Positions 7,851 to 15,636 are shown, numbered from the stretch's first letter. The stretch is DNA of 64,000 nucleotides from HGM13233 sp964478515 (GCA_964478515.1 CAYZIL010000003.1:1-64000); one strand, 5' to 3'. Numbers and translations are program-made. Notes: a model not told the origin generated them from the sequence alone.

Positions 7851-8550
7851 ATATACCGACCTTGTCAGCGACAGATTGGTCGAGTCAATAGAGGAATACA
7901 TAGACACCCACTCGCTGCACGCCGGCGATGCGCTGCCGTCCGAGCGCAGGCTTTGTGAATTGTTCGGAGCCAACCGCCTTTCGCTGCGGCGGGCTTTGCG
8001 CGACTTGAGCAACGAGGGCAGACTGAGCATTGAGCACGGCCGCGGCAACTTCCTGCGAGCGGACAAATACGTTGACGATACCGTAGTCTTCACCTCTTTC
8101 AGCCGCGGCTGGCAAGAGGACGGCTATTCGACCGGCGCGCGTGTACTGCGCTTCGGCTGTACGGAGTCCAACATAAAAATAGCGCGACGTCTTGAGCTGC
8201 CGCTGGGCACACAGGTCTACGAGTTGCGGCGGCTGCGCAGCGTTGACGGTATTGCAATGTACATTGAGACGGCATTTTTGCCCTATTCTCTGCTGCCCGG
8301 TTTGGAAAAGCATGATTTTTCCGTGCAGTCGCTGTACGGGGTTTTGCGCCGCGAATACGGGATTGAACTGGTGCGCCAACAGGAAAACGTCGGCATTACC
8401 CAACTCACCGGCGAAGAATGCGCGCTGATGTCAGCGCCGGCCGGCACAAGCGCTTTCTTTATTCGCAGCACCGCCTACAATGAAGATGGACAGGCCGTGG
8501 AATATTGCCAGTCTGTCGCCCGAGCCGACTGCTGCAAAATACGCCTTTAA
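7843..8550 (+). CDS. Second GntR-family regulator, HutC/UTRA subfamily
   Basis: 235 residues. It has the same layout as its upstream neighbour: winged helix (LPSERRLCELFGANRLSLRRAL, here divided as LPSERRLCELFGANRL and SLRRAL; then GRGNFLRA) and a UTRA domain with YELRRLRSVDGIAMYIETAF. GTG 7843 is preferred to a GTG at 7813 because AAGGAG is centred about 10 bases upstream; the genes then share GTGAGTAA (8 bases), so translation is coupled. The two regulators are clearly paralogous in architecture but well diverged, implying different effectors or operators. A loose hairpin follows at 8553-8582. Confidence 0.9.
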   Translation: MSKYTDLVSDRLVESIEEYIDTHSLHAGDALPSERRLCELFGANRLSLRRALRDLSNEGRLSIEHGRGNFLRADKYVDDTVVFTSFSRGWQEDGYSTGARVLRFGCTESNIKIARRLELPLGTQVYELRRLRSVDGIAMYIETAFLPYSLLPGLEKHDFSVQSLYGVLRREYGIELVRQQENVGITQLTGEECALMSAPAGTSAFFIRSTAYNEDGQAVEYCQSVARADCCKIRL

Positions 8551-8552
8551 TT

Positions 8553-8582
8553 AAAGCGGCGGTGTCTGGCGCCGGCCGCTTT
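8553..8582 (+). terminator. Possible terminator of the GntR operon
   Basis: AAAGCGGC and GCCGCTTT form an 8-bp stem with a 14-base loop just after the second GntR stop. The T-run after it is short, so this is only a candidate. A second weak hairpin (AACCGC / GCGGTT followed by TTT) lies at 8901-8928. Confidence 0.4.
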
Positions 8583-8960
8583 TCCGGCAATTTCCGCACA
8601 TCGGTGCACTGCAAAGCGCCGCACACCCGCCCCCTGCAAAGCACAGCCACGCTTCCTAAAGGTGCGGTTTGCGCAAGGCTGCAAGACCAAAGTATTACCG
8701 GCGTCAGAAGACGCTTTTGGCAACGGCAAACAAACAGGGCCTAAATTGGCAAAGAGTGCCGCTTTCTAAGTACAAAAAAAAACTTCATCGACAGCCAATG
8801 TGGCCTTCGAATTCCACCTCAACTTGACTCAATTTGAGCTTCGCACCTGCGGCGCAAAGCTCGCCCTTGTCGTTTGTATTTTACGTTTGCTTCAGCGCTT
8901 AACCGCAACTGCACAGAGGGCGGTTTTTGAGCGCTGCGGTGAGAGCCCAAATGCAAAAAA
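8583..8960. other. Intergenic stretch without a supported gene
   Basis: The stretch between the GntR pair and the YjbQ gene (8551-9025) carries only short open frames without ribosome sites. Apart from the hairpins noted at 8553-8582, 8901-8928 and 8964-8998, I see no promoter-like pair, tRNA or known riboswitch here. Confidence 0.5.
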
Positions 8961-8963
8961 ACT

Positions 8964-8998
8964 GCAGCCGTCTGAAGCACAAGTCTTCAGGCGGCTGC
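8964..8998 (-). terminator. Intrinsic terminator of the kinase-amidohydrolase-YjbQ operon
   Basis: A 14-bp stem (GCAGCCGTCTGAAG pairing with CTTCAGGCGGCTGC, one G-T pair) with a 7-base loop is followed on the minus strand by seven T residues. It sits about 30 bases past the stop of the YjbQ gene. Confidence 0.9.
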
Positions 8999-9025
8999 GG
9001 TTATAATATTCTATTGCAATGGTTA

Positions 9026-9454
9026 CTACTCGCCGAGTACCGTCACGCTGACGGTGCGCAGCTGCGGGCCGTCAAATTCGGCAAGATATATCTCCTGCGC
9101 CGAACCAGCGCACAGCTTGCCGTTCTGAACGGGAAAAACACAGTTGTTGCCGCTGAGCATGGACTTCAGGTGCCCGGTCGGGTTGCCGGCCATGGCCCCG
9201 TAAGTGTCCAGAAAGCGGGCGTGGTAATATGAACCGTCCTCCGGCACCAGCGCGGCGAGCTTGTCGGCTATGTCCTGCTCCAGGCATTCGAGACGCTCGT
9301 TGACCATTATCCCCGTCGTCGTGTGCCTGGTAATAACGGCGACAATGCCGGCGCTGACGCCGCTTTCGGCAATAATTTTTTTGACGTCGTCGCCGATAGG
9401 CACCATCTGGTTGTAGGCTGTCGTTTGGATATCTAATTCTTTATATATTACCAT
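9026..9454 (-). CDS. YjbQ/UPF0047 family protein
   Basis: 142 residues, the whole length of the YjbQ (UPF0047) family. The conserved ITRHTTTGIMVNE near residues 41-53, the acidic-histidine region DGSYYHARFLDTYGAMAGNP and the C-terminal EFDGPQLRTVSVTVLGE are all present. E. coli YjbQ has weak thiamin-phosphate synthase activity in vitro, but its true role is unknown. The start follows the amidohydrolase stop directly (TAAATG), so it is the last cistron of that operon, before a strong terminator. Context suggests a role tied to the amidohydrolase/kinase substrate rather than thiamin. Confidence 0.92.
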   Translation of the reverse strand: MVIYKELDIQTTAYNQMVPIGDDVKKIIAESGVSAGIVAVITRHTTTGIMVNERLECLEQDIADKLAALVPEDGSYYHARFLDTYGAMAGNPTGHLKSMLSGNNCVFPVQNGKLCAGSAQEIYLAEFDGPQLRTVSVTVLGE

Positions 9455-10306
9455 TTATTTGCCTCCGAGAAACACTTCGGCATTGCCGCCGAAAATAAGC
9501 TCAAGGGTGCTCTCGCGCAGGCCCATGCCGCGCAGCGCGCGCGCCATGCGAATTTGCTCCAAGCGCGGCTCCTCCGAGCCGAACATCACCTGGTGGCGAA
9601 AGCTGCGTTCCAGCCAGTTTTTGCCCATGTCCTGACCGAGTATTTTGCCGTAAAACTCTGCCGGGTTGTCAAAATACAGCGCCGCTGTGTCGGTATAGAC
9701 GTTGCGGTATTTCAGCATGAGCATACACGTCTCCTGCACCCAGGGCCAGCCGAAATGGCACAGGCAAATGCGCAGTTTCGGGTGCTCGTATGCCACCTTT
9801 TCAAAATACTCCGGGCGGGAAAACCACGAGGGCGCGTCGGGCGACGCCGGCATGCCGGCGTGGAACATTATCGGCTTGTCAAACCGCTCGCAAATCTCGT
9901 ACAGCGGCTCAAGCTTGTCGTCGTCCGCGTAAAAGCGCTGTTTGGAGGGATGCAGTTTTAGGCCATGCAGCTTTAGCTCGCTGAAAGCGCGTTCGAGCTC
10001 TGCCGCCGCGTCGTCTCGCGCGGGGTCAACGCTGCAAAAGCCGACGAACTTGTCGGGATATTTTTTTTCAAACGCCGCGACCTCGTCGTTTGTCAGCGTC
10101 ATCATTCCCTCTGTCGTGGTGAGGTCCAGCGGCAGCAAAAAAGCGCGGTCGATACCCGCACAGGCCCATTGAATCATCAGCGAGTCGACGCTATGTCTGT
10201 CGGTCTTGTATAGTCCGTAAATATTTTGGCGGGCTGTGAGCGTCTCGTCACTCATTGCCGGCTCGTCCATGAAGCCGGCAAGAATGTGCACATCGTATCG
10301 GGTCAT
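9455..10306 (-). CDS. Amidohydrolase-2 family metal-dependent hydrolase
   Basis: 283 residues from ATG 10306. A TTG at 10327 is in frame but would overlap the upstream kinase; the stop TGA and this ATG form TGACATG. TIM-barrel amidohydrolase features are LKLHPSKQRFYADD (metal/ligand strand with H), KPIMFHAGMP, CLCHFGWPW and the C-terminal VMFGSEEP, typical of COG2159 proteins (decarboxylases and lactonases related to ACMSD). The N-terminal HxH metal pair of many family members is not obvious: the start reads DVHILAGF, with only one histidine. It could hydrolyse an amide or lactone, or decarboxylate, in the pathway of its operon; the substrate is unknown. Confidence 0.8.
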   Translation of the reverse strand: MTRYDVHILAGFMDEPAMSDETLTARQNIYGLYKTDRHSVDSLMIQWACAGIDRAFLLPLDLTTTEGMMTLTNDEVAAFEKKYPDKFVGFCSVDPARDDAAAELERAFSELKLHGLKLHPSKQRFYADDDKLEPLYEICERFDKPIMFHAGMPASPDAPSWFSRPEYFEKVAYEHPKLRICLCHFGWPWVQETCMLMLKYRNVYTDTAALYFDNPAEFYGKILGQDMGKNWLERSFRHQVMFGSEEPRLEQIRMARALRGMGLRESTLELIFGGNAEVFLGGK

Positions 10307-10307
10307 G

Positions 10308-11108
10308 TCATTCCACCCAAGGGCCAAACACGCCGACGACGCCGGAAGATACCTTTGCGCCTAACGCAAGCGCGTCCTCTATGGGCTGCTCGTCGAGTAT
10401 CGCATACATAAACCCGGCAATAAACGAGTCTCCGGCGCCGATAGTGTTAACGACTGTCGCCGGCACAATGCCGCCCTCGTAGAATTTATTGCCGTCAAAA
10501 GCGAGGCTGCCCTTTTCGCCGAAGGTGGCGACGGCTATGCTGACGCCCTTGTCGGTCTTGTCGCGCAAAAAAGCCTCGGTCGCCGCGTCGTGCTCCTGGA
10601 ACGAGAAAAAAGCGTAGTCGACATAAGGTACCGTACGCGCAATAATCGGGTTTTCGTGGTCGTCGGCATAATCGAAACATATTCTGGCGCCCAGCTCTTT
10701 TATGCGTTTGAGGTGACCGTCGGCGTTGCCCCACAATGCAGAATGGACAAGGTCATGCGACGCGGCAAAGGTAATATCGTCGTCGGAAAAAGTCACATTC
10801 TCCATAACACCCTCGACATAGTCGAGATAGGTGCGCTCCAGCCCGACAAGGTCCATGTAGGCGACCGCCGTCTTACCGTGAACGACTTTCAGGTGCGAGA
10901 TATCCAGTCCCATTTCGGTAAGTTTCTTGACAGTCTCTTTGCCGAATTCGTCGTCGCCGGTCGTGCTTATAAGTGACACCGGCACGCCGAGCAGTTTCAT
11001 ATTGACGCCGAAGTCGACCGCATTGCCGGTCACATAGTAGCGGTCGAGTTTTTGATAGTAATCGATGCAATTGTCGCCGATAGCGGCTACTTTTATGCCC
11101 TTTTTCAT
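10308..11108 (-). CDS. PfkB-family carbohydrate kinase, fructoselysine-6-kinase (FrlD)-like
   Basis: 266 residues. The N-terminal IGDNCIDYYQKLDRYYVTGN and the segment DYVEGVMENVTFSDDDI correspond closely, from memory, to E. coli FrlD (IGDNCVDIY..., DYTEGVM...). The PfkB C-terminal motif NTIGAGDSFIAGFMYA supplies the catalytic Asp (GAGD). FrlD phosphorylates fructoselysine at C6; the FrlB-like protein at 5734-6747 would then split the product. The gene heads an operon with the amidohydrolase and YjbQ, and AGGAG precedes the ATG. A related kinase for another N-glycated amine is the main alternative. Family assignment is firm and substrate is inference. Confidence 0.88.
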   Translation of the reverse strand: MKKGIKVAAIGDNCIDYYQKLDRYYVTGNAVDFGVNMKLLGVPVSLISTTGDDEFGKETVKKLTEMGLDISHLKVVHGKTAVAYMDLVGLERTYLDYVEGVMENVTFSDDDITFAASHDLVHSALWGNADGHLKRIKELGARICFDYADDHENPIIARTVPYVDYAFFSFQEHDAATEAFLRDKTDKGVSIAVATFGEKGSLAFDGNKFYEGGIVPATVVNTIGAGDSFIAGFMYAILDEQPIEDALALGAKVSSGVVGVFGPWVE

Positions 11109-11158
11109 GGTATTGCTCCTGTTATTCTTAGTAGTTGCCTATATAATCTCACTATAAA

Positions 11159-11187
11159 ATAATACCACTTGGCGTATGCAGCGTCAA
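11159..11187 (-). promoter_or_regulatory. Promoter of the kinase operon with AAGTGGTAT box
   Basis: Minus-strand TTGACG (11182-11187) and TATTAT (11159-11164) are 17 bases apart, with CCAAGTGG immediately before the -10. The match to the SIS promoter at 6789-6817 includes both hexamers and the AAGTGG box. It implies that the kinase operon can be transcribed apart from the upstream opine-dehydrogenase gene. Confidence 0.65.
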
Positions 11188-11250
11188 TTGTATAAATATT
11201 CCTAAATTTGTTGCTGCCTTTGGCGATTGTGCACAAGATACGGGTAAAGC

Positions 11251-12306
11251 TCAGTGCTTGTGCAGCAGTTTTTGAAAGTCAATTCGCTTGTCGTTGCGGC
11301 CGTTCCCCAAAAAATCGTAGCGGTAAATAGTGCTCGCCCACTGTATGGCCGACTCGATTATCGGCGTGGACACTCCGGCCGCTTTTCCGGCGCAGTATAC
11401 CGGCACGCAGCCGGTCAAAATATCCTCGTATATATAGCGCGTGTCAATATCTGTAGGGGCATAGATGTTGGAATAAGCGGCATTATTGTGAATGCGCTCG
11501 TACAGATCTTTGCCCTCGACGCCGTATTTTGTGTTGAGCCAGTCGAAGGCGCTGGGAACATCCGCACCGTAGGCGGCGGCAACCGCCACGCGCTCGCTGT
11601 CAAGCCGCTCAAGAATGTTTGCGACCAGCGGGGTGATGGCGTCGTGGTAAAACAGCAGCTCTTCTTTTGCCTCAATACGCGTAATGTTGAGCAAAATCGT
11701 CAGCGGGTGGAACACCATACCGATGTTATTGAACCCGGTAAAAACAGTGCTCGGCGCCGTGCGGATATCGTCAAAATATTGACTGAGCACCATCGCCGTG
11801 CGTACCGTATTCTCCTGGTGCTGCGCGGCGACGCCGACGTCGTTTTTTATTTCGTATATTTTCGGCTTGCCGCTTTCAGTGCAGCGGCAGGTAAAGACAA
11901 AAGTTTCCGTCTCGGCGACGATTACCTGCGCGCTACAGCCGCCGCGCTCAAGGTCGGCGGCAAAAAGTTCGGCGCCGAACGTGCGCCCCGGGTTGAGCAC
12001 TACCATTTGGCCGTCCCGCAAGTGCGGCGCCATCGCCGCGGCGACAATGTGGTGATACTGTGCCGGCGTCGTTACCATTACCAACTCTGCACCGTCGATT
12101 ATTTCGCGCATGTTGCAGCTGATCAGGTCGATTTTCACGTCCGCGTCCAATATGCCGCCAAGATGAAATACCCTGTCCTTGGGCAGCATGTCGACTCGTT
12201 CCTGCTCGCGCGCATACAAAGACACGTGCGCGCCTTTCATGGCCAGGTATGCGGCCATGCTCTGTCCGCCGTTGCCGGTGCTGATAACGGCTATTTTTTC
12301 AGGCAT
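11251..12306 (-). CDS. Opine dehydrogenase family protein (NAD/NADP octopine/nopaline dehydrogenase)
   Basis: 351 residues. The N-terminal Rossmann fold begins KIAVISTGNGGQSMAAYLAM (GxGxxG-like STGNGG) and continues with ELVMVTTPAQYH and MVVLNPGRTFGA. The C-terminal all-helical domain has FNNIGMVFHPLTILLN, where the conserved His of octopine/nopaline dehydrogenases sits in a 'N-x-x-H-P' context. The family reductively condenses an amino acid with a 2-oxo acid, or runs the reverse; some members act on opine metallophores or on Amadori-like compounds. GGAGG precedes ATG 12306. It follows the cobalamin-binding gene by 39 bases and therefore lies behind the c-di-AMP riboswitch. Confidence 0.87.
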   Translation of the reverse strand: MPEKIAVISTGNGGQSMAAYLAMKGAHVSLYAREQERVDMLPKDRVFHLGGILDADVKIDLISCNMREIIDGAELVMVTTPAQYHHIVAAAMAPHLRDGQMVVLNPGRTFGAELFAADLERGGCSAQVIVAETETFVFTCRCTESGKPKIYEIKNDVGVAAQHQENTVRTAMVLSQYFDDIRTAPSTVFTGFNNIGMVFHPLTILLNITRIEAKEELLFYHDAITPLVANILERLDSERVAVAAAYGADVPSAFDWLNTKYGVEGKDLYERIHNNAAYSNIYAPTDIDTRYIYEDILTGCVPVYCAGKAAGVSTPIIESAIQWASTIYRYDFLGNGRNDKRIDFQKLLHKH

Positions 12307-12345
12307 TGTGTTTCCTCCGTATTATCCTTTTGTAGTTACTTACGT

Positions 12346-14016
12346 TCATTCGCCGGCGGCTCGCAGTGCATTCGCGTCCAGTCTGCCGTCAGCCTGCAAG
12401 CCGGCAATACGCTCGCTCTCGCTGAGCGGGCGCGCGGCGTTTACGTCCCAGGCAACGCACTTTCCATCAACTATGCGCGTGCGCAGCGTGCCGCGGTAGC
12501 GCCCCGTTTTGAGAATGTGCGGCGCGTCTATAATGCCGCGCTCTATACAGTCGCACAGCACAGCGGTGTCGCAAAGCGGCGTGTCACTCCAACTTTCGTA
12601 GCGACAGTTTATGTAATCAATCAGCCACCGCGCCTCCGACAGCAGTTCGCTTTTGCGCCGCTGCACGGACAAATCGGCCGTCTGGTCGGCGGCGCCTTGC
12701 AGTACAGAACGCACCGCGCCGCGCACTATGCGGGTACTCTCAATAACCGTGCGGGCTGTGGCGGCCTGTTCGGCCTCGCTATAACCAACCACATGGATTA
12801 TGTCCGGCTTGACTGCCATTTGCAGACATGTCGACGCCGCAAGCTGTCCTTTTGCCAAATCCAGGTCGCTGCTGAGGAACGGCAAACCGGTGCGCACCTC
12901 GCGCAAGCAGCTGAAATTGCCGTCGGCAAGCGATTCTGTCAGCTCAATTTGCGCAAGCACTTTGGCAAGGTCCATAGAAAAGCTCATAGAACCGGGAATG
13001 TTGAACATATATTGCGCCACATATTGCCGCACGCCGAGCTTTTTTGCGTTCAGTGCGCTGACATAGGCCATAACGACCGATATTACATCGTGGGCGTCGC
13101 GCAGTCCCCAGTGGTGCGGCTCGTTGAGCTCTACGGGCAAATCCCTTTGCGCGTTCCAGCTTATCAGCCGCTTTGCGTCCTGCATGGACTCGCCGAGCGT
13201 GCGCGTGCCGCGACGGTCAAGTTCGTTGTACCAGCACAGCGGCACGGCGCACCAGGCGTTGTGTATGCTGCGCTGCAGTACTTCGGCAAAGCGCAAAACT
13301 TCCGCTGTGCCGCTGTAACAGCGCATCAGCGGCATATTACCGCAGCGCGAGGCAGCGTAGAGCTGCTCAAATTGCGCCTCGTCGGCTACAGGCACGCCGC
13401 CGGCGCCATCCAGACGTGGGTCGCGCTGTTCAGGGTGAAAAAAGAACTGCTGAGTGTTTTGGTCAATGCCTAAGGATACAACGTCCAGCACGCCGGCGTC
13501 GGCTATCTCGCTTATGCCCTCAAGCGTCGCCGCGAACGACGGCAGTCCAAAGTGATGGCGCAGCAGCGGGTAAGGCGCTTTTTGGGCGCGGCGCGCCACC
13601 AGAGTTTGCGCAAAGGTCTGTGTTTTGTCACCGCGCTCGCTGCTTTTTAAAAAAGCTATACAGTCGTCAATATCCTCACGGCCGTCAAACACCTTGCCGA
13701 AAAAGCCGCTTGCCGCGGCCACCCCGGCAGTCGGAAAAGTGCCGCCGAAGACCCACAGCGGCTGACTCGGCAGCCTTCTGCTGCCGGCGATGAGATCGTC
13801 AAGTATCGGTACCAGGTTTTCCGGCGTCAGCCGGTAGCCGAGCGAGACCATATACGGGCGCTCGCATTCCACGGCGGCAAGCAACTGCTTTACCGTTACA
13901 GCCGCGCCGAGAAACATCGTCTCGTACCCGCAATCCTCGGCAAGATCGAGAAAGTGCGAGACGCCGGCAACATGCACGCAGTTGCCTACAGACGCGCCAA
14001 TAATATGTTTTTTCAT
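12346..14016 (-). CDS. Cobalamin-binding-domain protein with mutase-like C-terminal region
   Basis: 556 residues from ATG 14016 (AAGGGAG upstream; an in-frame start at 14091 would fall inside the riboswitch terminator). Residues about 1-130 resemble a B12-binding Rossmann domain: GNCVHVAGVSHFLDLAEDCG, YETMFLGAAVTVKQLL and PLWVFGGTFP. The DxHxxG motif keeps the histidine and glycine (VHVAG) but the aspartate position is Cys. The remainder is probably a TIM barrel, with ELNEPHHWGLRDAHDV and YMFNIPGSMSFSMDLAKV as notable segments, recalling the large subunits of B12-dependent mutases such as glutamate mutase, without a decisive match. It could be a corrinoid-dependent mutase or methyltransferase subunit. 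Function is not established. Confidence 0.7.
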   Translation of the reverse strand: MKKHIIGASVGNCVHVAGVSHFLDLAEDCGYETMFLGAAVTVKQLLAAVECERPYMVSLGYRLTPENLVPILDDLIAGSRRLPSQPLWVFGGTFPTAGVAAASGFFGKVFDGREDIDDCIAFLKSSERGDKTQTFAQTLVARRAQKAPYPLLRHHFGLPSFAATLEGISEIADAGVLDVVSLGIDQNTQQFFFHPEQRDPRLDGAGGVPVADEAQFEQLYAASRCGNMPLMRCYSGTAEVLRFAEVLQRSIHNAWCAVPLCWYNELDRRGTRTLGESMQDAKRLISWNAQRDLPVELNEPHHWGLRDAHDVISVVMAYVSALNAKKLGVRQYVAQYMFNIPGSMSFSMDLAKVLAQIELTESLADGNFSCLREVRTGLPFLSSDLDLAKGQLAASTCLQMAVKPDIIHVVGYSEAEQAATARTVIESTRIVRGAVRSVLQGAADQTADLSVQRRKSELLSEARWLIDYINCRYESWSDTPLCDTAVLCDCIERGIIDAPHILKTGRYRGTLRTRIVDGKCVAWDVNAARPLSESERIAGLQADGRLDANALRAAGE

Positions 14017-14033
14017 ATTTTTTCTCCCTTGAA

Positions 14034-14063
14034 AAATAAAAAACCGACCGAAATCTCGGCCGG
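14034..14063 (-). terminator. Expression-platform terminator of the c-di-AMP riboswitch
   Basis: On the minus strand CCGGCCGA-GATT-TCGGTCGG forms an 8-bp stem (one G-T pair) followed by TTTTTTATTTTT. It lies between the aptamer and the ribosome site of the cobalamin-binding gene, so ligand binding would be expected to decide whether the operon is transcribed. Confidence 0.85.
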
Positions 14064-14099
14064 CGGAAAGTTGCCAAAACACAGCGCTCAAGCGCTTGT

Positions 14100-14215
14100 T
14101 TTCCTTCCGAGCCGGCGAGATTAGTTGACGGGTTAGGTTGAAGGTACCTTCCTTGCGGATTCACCCCGGGTGTTTGCGTTTATCTCCCGCTGCATTGCTG
14201 CATTAGGCTTTAGCG
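14100..14215 (-). ncRNA. c-di-AMP riboswitch (ydaO/yuaA class)
   Basis: The minus strand carries the ydaO consensus blocks in order: GCCTAAT with a GCAA-capped TGCA stem, GCGGGAGA, CCCGGGGTGAATCC, AAGGTACCTTC, ACCTAACCCGTCAACTAAT, CTCGCCGGC and CGGAAGGAAA. From memory the same blocks occur in the Thermoanaerobacter ydaO aptamer (GGGGUUAAUC ... GAUACCUUC ... ACCCGACAGCUAACUCCGGAGGC ... GGAAGGA). The class senses cyclic di-AMP and usually turns off genes for K+ and osmolyte uptake or cell-wall hydrolysis. Here the terminator and the cobalamin-binding/opine-dehydrogenase genes follow, an unusual target. Ends are approximate. Confidence 0.87.
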
Positions 14216-14240
14216 AAGCTGTCTGCTTCTTTGTCACTAA

Positions 14241-14269
14241 ATTATACAATATAATTGCGGCACTAACAA
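14241..14269 (-). promoter_or_regulatory. Promoter of the riboswitch-controlled operon
   Basis: Minus-strand TTGTTA (14264-14269) and TATAAT (14241-14246) are 17 bases apart. Transcription would begin around 14234, about 20 bases before the aptamer. Confidence 0.75.
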
Positions 14270-14305
14270 TAATTCCCGCGCGATTTAACAAAAAATTAAA
14301 AAAGA

Positions 14306-14334
14306 TTGCGGCGGACAGTCGCACATAATATAAT
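14306..14334 (+). promoter_or_regulatory. Promoter of the serine dehydratase gene
   Basis: TTGCGG (14306-14311) and TATAAT (14329-14334) are separated by 17 bases; the ATG lies 31 bases further on, with GGAGG between. Confidence 0.65.
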
Positions 14335-14364
14335 TGTATTGCTATCAAATCAGCGGAGGACATA

Positions 14365-15576
14365 ATGGAATCATTGACCGAGTTGTACAGAATCGGTTAC
14401 GGGCCGTCAAGTTCCCACACTATCGGCCCCGGTCGCGCCGCTGCGCTTTTTTTGCAGCGTCATCCCGAGGCAACCGGTTTTAAAGCGGTGCTTTACGGGT
14501 CTTTAGCCAAAACCGGAGGCGGGCACGACACCGACGGCGTCATAAGAAAAACATTCGCGCCCCTACACACCGAAATAGTCCACGACAGCGAAACAACTTT
14601 GCTCCCCCATCCCAACACTATGGACCTTTTCTCTTACAGCCGCGGTCAGCAGACAGACTGCATGCGCGTGCTGAGTGTCGGCGGCGGTAAGATAGTCGTC
14701 GTCGGCGACGACAGCGTCGACTCGCCCGACGTCTACAGCCAAAAAAACTTTGACTCAATTCGCCTCTATTGCCGCCGCCGCGGTCTGCGGCTTTGGCAAT
14801 ATGTAGAGCAGTGCGAGGGCGTCGAGATATGGAGCTATCTCTCTGAGGTCTGGACGGCCATGAAGGAAAGCATTGAGCAGGGGCTGCGCAGCGGCGGCAC
14901 ACTGCCCGGCGGGTTAAAAGTGCGCCGGCGCGCCAAACTGCTTTTCGAGCAAAAGCACATGGACGAGACCGCCGAGACTCGACAAAACCGCATAGTTTGC
15001 TCGTACGCATTTGCCGCCGCCGAACAAAACGCGGCCGGAGCGCCCATAGTGACCGCTCCCACCTGCGGCGCGTGCGGCGTGTTGCCGGCGCCGCTTTTGT
15101 ACCTTGAGCAACAGCGCGGCTTTTGCGAAAGCGACATTCTGCACGCGCTGGCCGCCGGCGGAGTTATCGGCAACGTCATAAAAACTAATGCGTCCATTAG
15201 CGGCGCAGAGTGCGGCTGTCAGGCCGAGATAGGCAGTGCTTGCTGCATGGCGGCAGCGGCACTCGGCGAGCTATACGGTATGGACATTGACCAAATAGAA
15301 TGCGCCGCCGAAGTCGCGCTGGAGCACCATCTCGGGTTGACTTGCGACCCCGTCGCCGGTCTGGTGCAAATACCCTGTATTGAGCGCAACGCCGTCGCCG
15401 CAATGCGGGCGTTCAACGCCGTGAGCTTGGCAAATTTTCTTACTGCGACGCGCAAGGTTTCGTTCGACACTGTTGTAAAGACAATGTACGAAACGGGAAA
15501 AGATCTCTTTTCCAAATACCGCGAAACGAGCGAGGGCGGCCTTGCAAAATATTATATCAAACCTAAGCGGGACTGA
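14365..15576 (+). CDS. sdaA: L-serine ammonia-lyase (iron-sulfur-dependent), alpha and beta parts fused
   Basis: 403 residues that deaminate serine to pyruvate and ammonia in the cytoplasm. The beta-type N-terminus shows GPSSSHTIGPGRAAALFL and later SVGGGKI; the alpha-type C-terminus carries the [4Fe-4S] cysteines in APTCGACGVLPAPL, GAECGCQAEIGSACCMAA and GLTCDPVAGLVQIPCIERN. The fused form is shorter than the about 455-residue E. coli enzyme but matches compact single-chain forms of anaerobes. GGAGG precedes the ATG. It is a single gene, divergent from the riboswitch operon. The cluster makes it oxygen-sensitive, consistent with anaerobic life. Confidence 0.93.
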   Translation: MESLTELYRIGYGPSSSHTIGPGRAAALFLQRHPEATGFKAVLYGSLAKTGGGHDTDGVIRKTFAPLHTEIVHDSETTLLPHPNTMDLFSYSRGQQTDCMRVLSVGGGKIVVVGDDSVDSPDVYSQKNFDSIRLYCRRRGLRLWQYVEQCEGVEIWSYLSEVWTAMKESIEQGLRSGGTLPGGLKVRRRAKLLFEQKHMDETAETRQNRIVCSYAFAAAEQNAAGAPIVTAPTCGACGVLPAPLLYLEQQRGFCESDILHALAAGGVIGNVIKTNASISGAECGCQAEIGSACCMAAAALGELYGMDIDQIECAAEVALEHHLGLTCDPVAGLVQIPCIERNAVAAMRAFNAVSLANFLTATRKVSFDTVVKTMYETGKDLFSKYRETSEGGLAKYYIKPKRD

Positions 15577-15636
15577 ACTGTCGAACAGCGGCATTTTTGG
15601 TCGCCAACGGCACAAATATTTGTGAAATATTATCCC

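Noticed and set aside
11254..13473. 739-codon open frame on + strand
   Set aside because: It lies antisense to the opine-dehydrogenase and cobalamin-protein genes, has no ribosome site and an Arg/His/Val-rich composition typical of the complementary strand of a GC-rich gene.
14100..14215. Cobalamin riboswitch in front of the cobalamin-binding gene
   Set aside because: I looked for it because of the B12 domain, but the B12-box blocks (GCCACTG and the others) are absent; the sequence fits ydaO (c-di-AMP) instead.
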